Source: Oscillospiraceae bacterium
GTDB lineage: Bacteria; Bacillota; Clostridia; Oscillospirales; CAG-272
Direction: 5' to 3'
DNA length: 31,180 bases
Assembly (NCBI GenBank): GCA_015065205.1
Contig: SVQS01000004.1
Coordinates: 1 to 31,180, forward strand
Under the pieces are notes generated by a model. It was given only the letters and a program-made list of their open reading frames with translations. It did not search any database and had not been told where the DNA came from. Below, piece after piece: positions 1 to 8,073 of this stretch (positions are counted from its first letter, which is position 1; the number at the start of each line of letters is the position of its first letter). The translations under genes and the position numbers were made by a program.

Positions 1-8
1 AAAAAGTG

Positions 9-17
9 TGCTATAAT
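9..17 (+). promoter_or_regulatory. Extended -10 promoter element of the LRR lipoprotein gene
   Basis: TG-c-TATAAT (TATAAT at 12-17) lies 42 bases before the chosen ATG at 60. The -35 box would fall outside the window. Confidence 0.55.
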
Positions 18-59
18 GGCAACATCTTCTACGAATTCAAAGAAGGGAAGGTTAAGAAA

Positions 60-2189
60 ATGAAAAAGATTTTATGTACTCTCGTGCTCATCATTTCAGT
101 TGTGTGTGTGCTGGTGTCGTGTGACATTTCGATTTCACCAAATTTTGAAGCATTCACAACTTTGGACAGAACAAGCGGGATTACACCGGAAGCAACAACA
201 CCGGAAGCAACAACTCCCGAGGTAACGACATCTGAGGTAACCACACCCGAAGTAACCACACCCGAGGTAACGACACCTGAGGTAACGACACCCGAAGTAA
301 CCACACCCGAGGTAACGACACCTGAGGTAACAACACCTGAGGTAACAACACCCGAGGTAACCACGCCCGAGGTAACGACACCCGAGGTAACAACACCTGA
401 GGTAACCACACCCGAGGTAACAACACCCGAGGTAACAACTCCCGAGGTAACAACGCCTGAGGAGACCACACCCGAGGTAACCACGCCCGAGGAGACCACA
501 CCCGAGGTAACAACGCCCGAGGTAACAACGCCCGAGGTAACAACACCCGAAGTAACAACGCCCGAGGTAACGACGCCCGAAGAAATTATTATCACAACCC
601 CCGGCCTTGCTTATGAAGTAAATGCTGATGGTGAAACCTGCACCATTACGGGGATTGGAAGTTGTACCGAGAGTGATATCTCTATTGGCAATTACATCGA
701 CGGTTATAAAATTACCGCCATCGGCGATTCTGCGTTCCAAGGTTGCTCCAACCTTACGAGCATAACCATTTCGGACTCCGTCACTACCATCGGCGATAGG
801 ACGTTCCAAGTTTGCTACAACCTTACGAGTATAACAATTCCGGACTCCGTTACTACCATCGGCAAATATGCGTTTTCAGGGTGCCCCAACCTCACAAGCA
901 TTGTAGTTGATGGAAATAACACCGCATACCAATCCATTAACGGAAATCTTTATTCTAAAGATGGCACAGTGTTGATTACTTATGCAATGGGTAAAACTGA
1001 CACAAGTTTTGCAATTCCCGACTCCGTCACCACCATCGGTGATTATGCGTTCGTATTTTGCTCCAACCTTACGAGCGTAACGATTCCGGACTCCGTCACC
1101 ACCATCGGCGATTCTGCGTTTTCTTCTTGCTCCAACCTCACGAGCATAACCATTCCGGACTCTGTCACCACCATCGATGATTATGCGTTTTCTTCTTGCT
1201 CCAACCTTACGAGCATAACCATTTCGGACTCCGTCACCACCATCGGCTATGCTGCATTCTATAGTTGCTCCAACCTTACGAGCGTAACGATTCCGGACTC
1301 CGTCTCTACCATCGGCGATTCTGCGTTCGCTTGGTGCTCTAACCTTATGAGCATTGTAGTTGATGGAAATAACACCGCATATCAATCCATTAACGGAAAT
1401 CTTTATTCTAAAGATGGCACAGTGCTGATTACTTATGCAATTGGTAAAACTGACACAAGTTTTGCAATCCCCGACTCCGTCACCACCATCAGCGAGAATG
1501 CGTTCTATAAATGCACCCACCTTACGAGCGTAACGATTCCGGACTCCGTCACCACCATCGGCTATGCTGCATTCTATAGTTGCGACAACCTTACGAGCGT
1601 AACGATTCCGGACTCCGTCACTACCATCAGTGAGTGGGCGTTCGGATATTGCTCTAGCCTTGCGAACGTAACAATTGGCGATTCTGTCACCAGTATTGGC
1701 GATAGGGCGTTCTCTGGGTGCTCCAACCTTACGAGGGTAACGATTCCGGATTCCGTCACCACCATCGGCGATTCTGCGTTCTATCGTTGCTCCGCCCTTA
1801 CGAGCATAACGATTCCGGATTCCGTCACCACCATCGGCGATTCTGCGTTCGCTTGGTGCTCTAACCTTACGAGCATAACGATTCCGGATTCCGTCACCAC
1901 CATCGGCGACTCTGCGTTCGAATTTTGCTCCGCCCTTACGAGCATAACGATTCCGGACTTCGTCACCATCATCGGCGATGATGCCTTTTATGGTTGCTCC
2001 GCCCTTACGAGCATAACGATTCCCGACTCTGTTACTACCATCGGTAATGATGCGTTCTCAGTGTGCTACAGTCTTGCCGATGTTTACTACACCGGTAGCG
2101 AAGCCGAATGGGCACAGATTACAATTGGTTCCAATAACAGCAAATTGACAAACGCCACCATCCATTACAATTACGTCCCCGAAGAATAA
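60..2189 (+). CDS. BspA-type leucine-rich-repeat surface lipoprotein with PEVTT stalk
   Basis: Predicted 709-residue exported surface protein. The frame is open from position 6, but ATG at 60 is chosen because it follows a GAAGGGAAGG Shine-Dalgarno and begins a lipoprotein signal (MKK, hydrophobic core, LVSC lipobox near residue 20). After the signal come 26 units of a five-residue repeat, mostly PEVTT, rich in Thr and Pro and likely an extended wall-spanning stalk. The rest is about 17 LRR_5 (BspA/TpLRR) units of roughly 23 residues with the pattern LTSITIPDSVTTIGDSAF..C, interrupted twice by an insert containing VVDGNNTAYQSINGNLYS. The C-terminus has the usual closing motif of the family (YYTGSEAEWAQI). 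Members of the family mediate binding to host or other cells; the ligand here is unknown. No sortase motif is present, which fits lipid anchoring. A strong terminator follows. Confidence 0.9.
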   Translation: MKKILCTLVLIISVVCVLVSCDISISPNFEAFTTLDRTSGITPEATTPEATTPEVTTSEVTTPEVTTPEVTTPEVTTPEVTTPEVTTPEVTTPEVTTPEVTTPEVTTPEVTTPEVTTPEVTTPEVTTPEVTTPEETTPEVTTPEETTPEVTTPEVTTPEVTTPEVTTPEVTTPEEIIITTPGLAYEVNADGETCTITGIGSCTESDISIGNYIDGYKITAIGDSAFQGCSNLTSITISDSVTTIGDRTFQVCYNLTSITIPDSVTTIGKYAFSGCPNLTSIVVDGNNTAYQSINGNLYSKDGTVLITYAMGKTDTSFAIPDSVTTIGDYAFVFCSNLTSVTIPDSVTTIGDSAFSSCSNLTSITIPDSVTTIDDYAFSSCSNLTSITISDSVTTIGYAAFYSCSNLTSVTIPDSVSTIGDSAFAWCSNLMSIVVDGNNTAYQSINGNLYSKDGTVLITYAIGKTDTSFAIPDSVTTISENAFYKCTHLTSVTIPDSVTTIGYAAFYSCDNLTSVTIPDSVTTISEWAFGYCSSLANVTIGDSVTSIGDRAFSGCSNLTRVTIPDSVTTIGDSAFYRCSALTSITIPDSVTTIGDSAFAWCSNLTSITIPDSVTTIGDSAFEFCSALTSITIPDFVTIIGDDAFYGCSALTSITIPDSVTTIGNDAFSVCYSLADVYYTGSEAEWAQITIGSNNSKLTNATIHYNYVPEE
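186..575 (+). repeat. 15-bp tandem repeat coding for PEVTT pentapeptides (26 units)
   Basis: An in-frame run with a 15-base period (about cccgaggtaacaaca) spans 390 bases, giving 26 units. Variants encode PEATT, SEVTT and PEETT. Synonymous third-position differences between units suggest an array that expands and contracts. It explains the long shadow frames on the opposite strand. Confidence 0.95.
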
Positions 2190-2202
2190 ACAACAAACAC
2201 AG

Positions 2203-2229
2203 GCGAGCCGCAACCGCGGCTCGCTTTTT
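2203..2229 (+). terminator. Rho-independent terminator of the LRR gene
   Basis: Perfect 9-bp stem GCGAGCCGC / GCGGCTCGC (2203-2211, 2216-2224) with loop AACC, followed by TTTTT. It begins 13 bases after the stop codon. Confidence 0.95.
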
Positions 2230-2258
2230 CTATCTTTTTATCACTTTTTTCAAAAAAA

Positions 2259-2289
2259 TCAACAAAAACACATCATCTTGTGCTATAAT
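2259..2289 (+). promoter_or_regulatory. Likely sigma-A promoter of the metH cluster
   Basis: TG-c-TATAAT with TATAAT at 2284-2289. The only upstream -35 match is weak (TCAACA at 2259-2264, 19-base spacer), so the extended -10 probably carries recognition. The leader is only about 35 bases, too short for a SAM or cobalamin riboswitch. Confidence 0.55.
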
Positions 2290-2330
2290 GATAATGAAGT
2301 AATATTTTTTGGATAGGATGAGGGGAACGT

Positions 2331-4724
2331 ATGGATATTTTACAACACCTCAAAAACAATATTTTGTATCTCGATGGCGGTATGGGAACGCTCTTGCAGG
2401 CGCAGGGACTTTCTGCGGGCGAGCTTCCCGAGCGATGGAATCTTTCGCACCCCGACGTTATTACAAACATTCACAAACAATATTTCAATGCAGGCTCAAA
2501 CGTTGTCAACACCAACACCTTTGGGGCAAACTCTCTCAAATTTAGTGCGGATGAGCTCGATGCAATCATCGGTGCGGCAATCAAGAATGCGCGTCAAGCC
2601 GCCGCCGAGAGTACAGGGGAACAGCCCAAATGGATCGCCCTTGACATCGGTCCCACGGGCAGAATGCTTGCACCCTACGGTGACCTCGACTTTGAGGATG
2701 CCGTTTCTGTCTTTGCCCAAACGGTCCGTCTCGGTGTGAAGCACGGAGTGGATCTTGTTATGATTGAAACCATGAGCGACAATTACGAGACGCGCGCAGC
2801 GCTCCTTGCCGCAAAAGAGAATAGCAATCTCCCCGTGTTTGTTTCCTGCGCCTTCGGCGAGGATGGTAAGCTGATGACGGGTGCCGATCCCGCCGCTATG
2901 GTGGCAATGCTTGAGGGTATGGGAGCCGATGCTATTGGCATCAATTGCTCCTTTGGCCCTCGCAAGCTGATGAACGTCATTGAGGAATACCTCAAAAACG
3001 CATCCATCCCCGTTATTTTCAAACCCAACGCAGGGCTGCCCACTGTCAAAGAGGGAAGAACAGTCTACGATCTCTCTCCCGATAATTTCGCCACCGATAT
3101 GGCAGATGCCGTATCTCTTGGCGTGCGCGCCGTTGGCGGATGCTGTGGCACAACTCCCGAATACATTACGGCATTGGTTGAGAAAACCAAGGATGTAAAG
3201 CCCCAACCCATCACAAAAAAGAACATCACCTGCGTGTCATCCTACACACACGCAGTAGCTTTCGATAAAGAACCCATCCTTATTGGTGAGCGTATCAACC
3301 CCACAGGCAAAAAGCGCTTCAAAGAAGCCCTCAAAGCAGGGGATATGGACTACATTCTGCGAGAGGGAATTGCACAAGCCGAAGCAGGTGTGCATATTCT
3401 CGACGTCAATGTCGGACTCCCCGAAATCGACGAAGTCGCAATGCTCCAAAACGCAGTTTGCCGCTTGCAAGAGGTTACAGACCTGCCTTTGCAAGTCGAT
3501 ACGTCCGATCCCGTGGCAATGGAAGCCGCACTTCGCCGCTACAACGGCAAAGCAATGATCAACTCGGTCAACGGCAAGATGGAAAGTATGGAAAAGGTCT
3601 TTCCGCTTGTCAAAAAATACGGTGGACTTGTTGTCGCCCTCACACTGGATGAGAGCGGTATTCCAACTCGCGCCGAGGAGCGTGTCGCCATTGCCGAGCG
3701 CATCCTCAAGGCTGCCGCCGAGTACGGCATCGATAAAAAAGACATCATTTTCGATCCGTTGGCACTCACCGTCAGCGCCGATGGAACTGCCGCGCACCAG
3801 ACCTTGCGTGCAGTCTCCATCATCAAAAACAAGTTGGGGTGTCATACATCCTTAGGGGTTTCCAACGTTTCGTTTGGTTTGCCGCAACGCGATATCATTA
3901 ACAGTACCTTCTTTGCATTAGCTCTTGCAAAAGGCCTTTCTGCGGCAATTATGAACCCCTATTCCGCCGAAATGATGAAAACCTACCACGCCTTCCGCGC
4001 TCTTGACGGGCAGGATGAAAATTGCGCGGCATATATCGATTTTGCATCCAAATTGCCGCAAACGACTACTGTTTCCACACCCACACAAGAAGTTACAATT
4101 CCCAATACCGAGGGAAGTGAACTGCAAAAGGCGGTCATTCGCGGGCTTCACGACCGCGCCGCAACCCTTGCAAGCAAGGAGCTGAAAAGCCGTGCACCGC
4201 TTGATGTAGTGCAAAACGATATTATCCCTGCACTCGACGTAGTAGGCGACGGATTTGAGAAAAAGACCGTTTATCTGCCACAGCTCTTAATGGCGGCAGA
4301 GGCGGCAAAGGCAGCCTTTGAAGAGGTCAAAGCAAACCTTCCCGCCGCCGCAAACAACGGTGTGTGTGTTGTTCTTGCAACCGTCAAAGGCGACATTCAT
4401 GACATTGGCAAAAACATTGTCAAATTACTGCTTGAAAACTACGGCTTTGCCGTCTATGACCTCGGTCGTGATGTTTCCCCCGAAAAGGTAGTGCATGAGG
4501 TCGTCCGCCTGCACGCACCCATTGTCGGGCTCAGCGCCCTGATGACAACGACTGTACCCGCAATGGAAGAGACCATTCGCGTGCTTCGCACCGCCGCACC
4601 GTGGTGTAAAATCGTTGTGGGCGGTGCAGTTCTCACTGCCGAATATGCCGCTACCATTGGCGCCGACAAGTACGCAAAGGATGCAATGGAGACCGTCCGC
4701 TATGCCGAAACGTTCCTCTCATAA
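2331..4724 (+). CDS. metH: Cobalamin-dependent methionine synthase, short form without activation domain
   Basis: Transfers a methyl group from methyltetrahydrofolate through cobalamin to homocysteine to make methionine; cytoplasmic. 797 residues. The N-terminal homocysteine S-methyltransferase domain carries the three zinc cysteines: Cys206 in GINCSFG and Cys271/Cys272 in GGCCGTTPEYI. The pterin-binding domain follows (IGERINPTGKK from residue 318). The C-terminal cobalamin module has the DxHxxG motif as DIHDIG from residue 688, with His690 as the lower-axial ligand. E. coli MetH is about 1,220 residues because it adds a SAM-binding reactivation domain; that domain is absent here, so reactivation needs a separate partner or a different mechanism. 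ATG at 2331 follows AGGGGAA at 2321-2327. It is first in a close-spaced plus-strand cluster. Confidence 0.95.
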   Translation: MDILQHLKNNILYLDGGMGTLLQAQGLSAGELPERWNLSHPDVITNIHKQYFNAGSNVVNTNTFGANSLKFSADELDAIIGAAIKNARQAAAESTGEQPKWIALDIGPTGRMLAPYGDLDFEDAVSVFAQTVRLGVKHGVDLVMIETMSDNYETRAALLAAKENSNLPVFVSCAFGEDGKLMTGADPAAMVAMLEGMGADAIGINCSFGPRKLMNVIEEYLKNASIPVIFKPNAGLPTVKEGRTVYDLSPDNFATDMADAVSLGVRAVGGCCGTTPEYITALVEKTKDVKPQPITKKNITCVSSYTHAVAFDKEPILIGERINPTGKKRFKEALKAGDMDYILREGIAQAEAGVHILDVNVGLPEIDEVAMLQNAVCRLQEVTDLPLQVDTSDPVAMEAALRRYNGKAMINSVNGKMESMEKVFPLVKKYGGLVVALTLDESGIPTRAEERVAIAERILKAAAEYGIDKKDIIFDPLALTVSADGTAAHQTLRAVSIIKNKLGCHTSLGVSNVSFGLPQRDIINSTFFALALAKGLSAAIMNPYSAEMMKTYHAFRALDGQDENCAAYIDFASKLPQTTTVSTPTQEVTIPNTEGSELQKAVIRGLHDRAATLASKELKSRAPLDVVQNDIIPALDVVGDGFEKKTVYLPQLLMAAEAAKAAFEEVKANLPAAANNGVCVVLATVKGDIHDIGKNIVKLLLENYGFAVYDLGRDVSPEKVVHEVVRLHAPIVGLSALMTTTVPAMEETIRVLRTAAPWCKIVVGGAVLTAEYAATIGADKYAKDAMETVRYAETFLS

Positions 4725-4728
4725 AAGT

Positions 4729-5577
4729 ATGCTAAAACGTTTTCTTTGTTTCACACTCATACTTGTCTGCATCTTTTGCGCGTTTCCTTCCTGTGCTCCA
4801 AAATTGATGAGTGAGGATGCACTTTGCCGCATCTATTTTCTTGATGTCGGACAAGGGGACTGCACACTCATTCGCACAAAAGCGGGCGACATCTTGATTG
4901 ATGCAGGTCCCGAATCCGCGCAGGATGCGCTCTGCTTGCGCCTGAAGCAGTTGGGTGTTAAAGAGATCGCTTTGGCTATCTTTACACATCCCGACGAGGA
5001 CCATGTTGGCGGAGCTGACGGAGCGCTTGCACAAATCCCGATACGCGAGGTTTGGCTACCTGTGCGTGAGATGGACAACCCATCTGCCGCGCGCATGGAG
5101 CAAGCTATCGAAAAGAGCGGTGCCACACGCAAAAATGTGCGGGCTAATGAGGTTCGTATCATCGGAGATGCTGTTGTGGCAACGCTTGCACCTCTGGGGA
5201 ATGCAGCAAATGACTCCAATGATAGCAGTATCGTGCTACGTGTCACTTGCGGCGAGGTTGGTATGCTCTTTATGGGCGATGCAAGTGCCAAGGTTGAACA
5301 AAAGCTGGTTGAGACATATGCCCAAGGGCATCTTTCGGCACAGCTTTATAAGGTAGGGCATCACGGCTCTTCCACATCCAATACCGAGGCATTTTTAGAG
5401 GTGGTAAAGCCCACCTACGCAGTTATTTGCAGCTCTATTGATAATTCCTACGGCCATCCCCACGGTGTTGTGGTGGAGCGCTTGCAAGCCATTGGTGCCA
5501 CTGTGCTAATGACGGCAACTGCTGGCGAGGTCGTGTTGGAATGTAACAAAAGTGCCATTTGGCACATAAAGGATTAA
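4729..5577 (+). CDS. Secreted MBL-fold hydrolase, ComEC/Rec2 C-terminal-like
   Basis: 282 residues. An N-terminal hydrophobic segment ending in FPSC (Cys22) suggests an exported lipoprotein, although proline at -2 is atypical for a lipobox. The metallo-beta-lactamase domain has FLDVGQGD, then THPDEDHVGG (residues 86-95), the metal motif typical of ComEC-type domains, and KVGHHGSSTSN near the end. Free-standing proteins of this type are thought to be extracellular nucleases or phosphodiesterases; the substrate here is not shown. It lacks the ComEC membrane channel, so it is not ComEC itself. The start is uncertain. ATG 4729 is 4 bases after the metH stop but has no clear Shine-Dalgarno and may rely on coupling; ATG 4702 overlaps metH and has GGAG 11 bases upstream. 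Confidence 0.8.
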   Translation: MLKRFLCFTLILVCIFCAFPSCAPKLMSEDALCRIYFLDVGQGDCTLIRTKAGDILIDAGPESAQDALCLRLKQLGVKEIALAIFTHPDEDHVGGADGALAQIPIREVWLPVREMDNPSAARMEQAIEKSGATRKNVRANEVRIIGDAVVATLAPLGNAANDSNDSSIVLRVTCGEVGMLFMGDASAKVEQKLVETYAQGHLSAQLYKVGHHGSSTSNTEAFLEVVKPTYAVICSSIDNSYGHPHGVVVERLQAIGATVLMTATAGEVVLECNKSAIWHIKD

Positions 5578-5589
5578 GGAGAAAAAATT

Positions 5590-6303
5590 ATGAAAGTTTT
5601 GATTACGGGCGGTTCGCGCGGCATTGGTGAAGCGTGTGTTCGCGCGTTCTGCCAAAAGGGAGATAGCGTGGCGTTCTTGTATCACGCAAGTCACGAGCGC
5701 GCAAAAGCCCTCTCTAACGAAACGAGAGCAATCGCCATTTGTGCTGACGTGGCAGATGCTACATCGGCCACAGCCGCTACCAAGGATGCCATTGCACGTC
5801 TTGGCGGTATCGACGTGCTTGTTAATAACGCAGGCATCTCGCAAATCAAACTCTTTAGCGATATTACCGACGAGGATTGGCGCAAGATGATTGACACCAA
5901 TCTCGGGGGTGCGTTCTACACCTCGCGTGAAGCATCCCGTACAATGGTAGCACAGCATTCCGGAAGAATTATCAACATCGGCTCTATGTGGGGCAAGGTT
6001 GGAGCTTCCTGCGAGGTGCATTATTCGGCATCCAAAGCAGGTCTGCGAGGCCTTACAATGGCGCTTGCAAAGGAGCTTGGTCCCTCGGGCATCACAGTCA
6101 ACTGTATTGAGCCCGGTGTTATCGATACTGAAATGAACGCTGCCCTTGATGAATCCACCCGTCAAGAACTCTCTGATAGCACACCGCTGTGTCGCATCGG
6201 CAAAGCCGAAGAGGTAGCAAATGTTGTTTGCTTCTTGGCATCCGAGGGCGCATCCTTCATTACGGGACAGGTGTTCGGTGTTGATGGTGGATTTGCCATT
6301 TGA
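5590..6303 (+). CDS. SDR-family oxidoreductase, FabG-like
   Basis: 237-residue short-chain dehydrogenase/reductase with all classical marks: TGGSRGIG cofactor loop (6-13), NNAG (79-82), Ser132, and YSASK with catalytic Tyr145 and Lys149. The C-terminal TGQVFGVDGGF is typical of FabG-like enzymes. It probably uses NADP(H) to reduce a 3-oxoacyl thioester or a similar carbonyl. It is not in a fatty-acid synthesis operon, so the substrate is open and I do not assign fabG. The Shine-Dalgarno AAGGAG at 5576-5581 overlaps the stop codon of the MBL gene, indicating cotranscription. Confidence 0.88.
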   Translation: MKVLITGGSRGIGEACVRAFCQKGDSVAFLYHASHERAKALSNETRAIAICADVADATSATAATKDAIARLGGIDVLVNNAGISQIKLFSDITDEDWRKMIDTNLGGAFYTSREASRTMVAQHSGRIINIGSMWGKVGASCEVHYSASKAGLRGLTMALAKELGPSGITVNCIEPGVIDTEMNAALDESTRQELSDSTPLCRIGKAEEVANVVCFLASEGASFITGQVFGVDGGFAI

Positions 6304-6324
6304 TGAAATAAAAAAGGATACGAT

Positions 6325-7182
6325 ATGAAGAAATTTTGGAAGATTTTTGTCGCAATTCTTCTTGTTATTGTATTGATAGTAGGGTTGTGCGTAATTTTGT
6401 ATCATCAAAGCGGTTGGCTGTTTTCAATGGTACGCCAAGCACAGGAGCACGAGCCTTTAGCGCTCACTCCCACCAAGCCTTTTGATGCCACCGAAACCCA
6501 AACAATGACAGAGTGGTTGCAAGATACAAGAGTCAAGACCGACAAAACACTTATGTTGGTCAATCTCAATAACCCACTCCCCAACGACTATCAAGCTGAC
6601 CTTGAAGAATACAACGGTGCAAAGATGCACCCCTTAATGGTTGAATCCTACATCGCCTTGCGTGATGCTGTACAAGAGAAAACAGGTATCCGCATCTACG
6701 TTTCCAGCGATTTCCGTACGGCAGAGAAGCAAGCAGAGCTTTTGGAATTTTACGGTCCCGACCGTGCCGCCCCTGTGGGGTGCAGTGAGCACGAAGCGGG
6801 ATTGTCACTCGATGTCTATGCACCCGGGCACGATAGTTATAAATTTTTAAAATCTCCCGCGGGGCGTATGGTTAACCGCATCTGTCACGAATATGGATTT
6901 ATTATTCGCTATGAGGCGGATAAAACAGAGATTACCGGATTTGATTACGAACCTTGGCACTTGCGCTATGTGGGAGCTCCGCACGCCGAGCTCATAGCAA
7001 ACAGCGGTCTTGCCTACGAGGAATACATCAATGCCATCACTCCCGAAACTTGGTATTCTTACAACAACTATCTTATCCTTCGTACCGCAAATGTCGAAGA
7101 GATTACACTCCCCACAAGCTTTACTGCTTGCCACATCTCACCCGATAATACGGGATACTATATCATTACAGTAAAACTGTAA
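6325..7182 (+). CDS. M15B D-alanyl-D-alanine carboxypeptidase, membrane-anchored (VanY/DdcY-like)
   Basis: Trims the terminal D-Ala from peptidoglycan stem peptides. 285 residues with one N-terminal membrane segment (about 7-29), so the catalytic domain faces outside. The M15B site is intact: SEHEAGLSLDV gives zinc ligands His156 and Asp163, and EPWH gives catalytic Glu209 and zinc ligand His212. The substrate-binding Arg lies in SSDFRTAEKQ. A small beta-rich C-terminal tail (about 240-285) follows and is shared with the paralog at 15492-16496. ATG 6325 has AAAGGA 9 bases upstream. It is the last gene of the metH cluster. No vancomycin-resistance genes are nearby, so housekeeping wall trimming is more likely than resistance. 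Confidence 0.9.
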   Translation: MKKFWKIFVAILLVIVLIVGLCVILYHQSGWLFSMVRQAQEHEPLALTPTKPFDATETQTMTEWLQDTRVKTDKTLMLVNLNNPLPNDYQADLEEYNGAKMHPLMVESYIALRDAVQEKTGIRIYVSSDFRTAEKQAELLEFYGPDRAAPVGCSEHEAGLSLDVYAPGHDSYKFLKSPAGRMVNRICHEYGFIIRYEADKTEITGFDYEPWHLRYVGAPHAELIANSGLAYEEYINAITPETWYSYNNYLILRTANVEEITLPTSFTACHISPDNTGYYIITVKL

Positions 7183-7210
7183 TAAGTGCAGAGAGCATAG
7201 TGAATTAAAT

Positions 7211-7240
7211 CGGTAGGGGACGGCGCCCTCGACGTCCCAA
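7211..7240. repeat. GTAGGGG...GTCCC hairpin repeat unit, copy 1
   Basis: GGGACG (7217-7222), loop GCGCCCTCGA, CGTCCC (7233-7238). The same unit with a different but still paired stem occurs at both ends of the inverted repeat at 23460-23599 (GGACCG / CGGTCC, loop GCGTCCTCGA). Confidence 0.7.
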
Positions 7241-7275
7241 GAAGCCTGACAACAAACAATCAACCGGTAGGGGTG

Positions 7276-7311
7276 AAGAGATTGCTTGCAATCTCTTGGC
7301 GGCTTGCCGCC
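7276..7311. repeat. Two back-to-back perfect hairpins with TT loops
   Basis: AAGAGATTGC-TT-GCAATCTCTT (7276-7297) is followed directly by GGCGGC-TT-GCCGCC (7298-7311). Both are perfect stems centred on GCTTGC, the centre also used by the long inner hairpin of the multi-arm repeats at 21381-21406 and 23722-23743. The gene-free stretch 7183-7626 consists mostly of such units. Confidence 0.7.
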
Positions 7312-7351
7312 TTTCATTAGGTCGTCCGCACCAAAGGCAAACAACTTTCTG

Positions 7352-7488
7352 AGCGAGTAGGGTTAGTGGGTCTCACTGCGGTTCGGTCTCGCTCGCGTTC
7401 TGACAGTCCACCGGACTGTCATTCATTACGCTCACGCCGCTTCGCTACCCTAATCGCTTGCGATAGCAAAAGCGAGCCTTGTGCTCGC
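7352..7488. repeat. Dispersed structured repeat, module A, copy 1
   Basis: Outer arms AGCGAGTAGGGT (7352-7363) and ACCCTAATCGCT (7447-7458) enclose a perfect 9-bp hairpin TGACAGTCC-ACC-GGACTGTCA (7401-7421). A further hairpin GCGAGC-CTTGT-GCTCGC follows at 7472-7488. Copy 2 at 21163-21301 has the same layout and orientation; over 7384-7458 the two differ at about 5 of 75 positions. Confidence 0.85.
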
Positions 7489-7544
7489 GCCGACTGTCTA
7501 TTGTTAAACTAATAACTTTGTTTTTTAGCCCTTTGTGCGAAAGT

Positions 7545-7595
7545 TCTTGAAGGGGGTGTGGGGGAAACTTCTCTCAAGAAGTTTCCCCCACGTAT
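7545..7595. repeat. Dispersed structured repeat, module B, short copy
   Basis: TTCTTGAAGGGGGTG leads into a hairpin with arms TGGGGGAAACTT (7559-7570) and AAGTTTCCCCCA (7579-7590), extendable by one more G-C pair, with loop CTCTCAAG. It has no T-tract. It matches the outer stem of the longer multi-arm copies at 21370-21454 and 23709-23794 but lacks their inner hairpins. Confidence 0.8.
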
Positions 7596-7626
7596 ATAAT
7601 AATGTAAAAAACTTTTCAAAAACCTA

Positions 7627-7656
7627 TTGACAAACGCTTGCAAAATATGCTATAAT
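7627..7656 (+). promoter_or_regulatory. Sigma-A promoter of rplU-prp-rpmA
   Basis: TTGACA at 7627-7632, 18-base spacer, TG-c-TATAAT with TATAAT at 7651-7656. Confidence 0.9.
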
Positions 7657-7663
7657 AATATGC

Positions 7664-7745
7664 CGCATGAAAAAGGCTCTTTTAAGTGCGCCCAAAAAAC
7701 GCCGCCTTTATATCAGCGAGTCTATCAGAAAGAGAGGTGCTTTTC
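7664..7745 (+). ncRNA. Possible ribosomal-protein L21 leader
   Basis: About 80 bases of untranslated leader separate the promoter from the rplU start. Firmicutes often carry an autoregulatory L21 leader RNA here (known from the family). I could not fold it to the published consensus, so this rests on position and length. Confidence 0.35.
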
Positions 7746-8057
7746 GTGTTTGCAATTATCGAAACCGGCGGAAAGCAGTACAAAGTAATCGAGCAGGACA
7801 TTATTTTTGTTGAAAAGCTCGACGTTAACGAAGGAGACGAAATCGTCTTCGACAGCGTTAAGGCATTGTCCACTGACAACGGCTTTGTAGTTGGTACTCC
7901 CAACGTAGCTGGCGCTAAGGTTACTGCCAAAGTTCTTAAGAACGGCAAGAACAAGAAGATCTACGTTATGAAGTACAAGTCCAAGAAGAACGAAAAGAAG
8001 AAGATCGGTCACCGTCAACCCTTTACCAAGGTTCAGATCCTGACCATCGAGGGCTAA
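7746..8057 (+). CDS. rplU: 50S ribosomal protein L21
   Basis: 103 residues, the usual L21 length, with the classic start FAIIETGGKQYKV and the C-terminal GHRQPFTKVQI. The GTG at 7746 is chosen: it places Phe-Ala-Ile right after the initiator and has AGAGAGGTG at 7731-7739. The longer upstream frame adds residues no L21 has. L21 binds 23S rRNA in the large subunit. First gene of rplU-prp-rpmA with its own promoter. Confidence 0.97.
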   Translation: MFAIIETGGKQYKVIEQDIIFVEKLDVNEGDEIVFDSVKALSTDNGFVVGTPNVAGAKVTAKVLKNGKNKKIYVMKYKSKKNEKKKIGHRQPFTKVQILTIEG

Positions 8058-8073
8058 TCGCTCAGTCAGTACG

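Noticed and set aside
186..575. Regular repeats resembling a CRISPR array
   Set aside because: The period is 15 bases without spacers, in frame with a signal-peptide protein.
29..809. Long minus-strand frames opposite the LRR gene
   Set aside because: They arise from the 15-base repeat and read as low-complexity sequence; no ribosome binding site or recognised domain.
2225..2330. SAM or cobalamin riboswitch before metH
   Set aside because: Only about 100 bases lie between the terminator and the start, the promoter uses part of it, and no conserved riboswitch core is seen.
4615..4728. Longer start for the MBL-fold protein
   Set aside because: The extra residues overlap metH in another frame and would bury the signal peptide; ATG 4729 or 4702 is more sensible.
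7183..7626. tRNA or other structured RNA gene
   Set aside because: The hairpins do not form a cloverleaf and lack T-loop GGTTCRA and CCA features; the units recur elsewhere as intergenic repeats.
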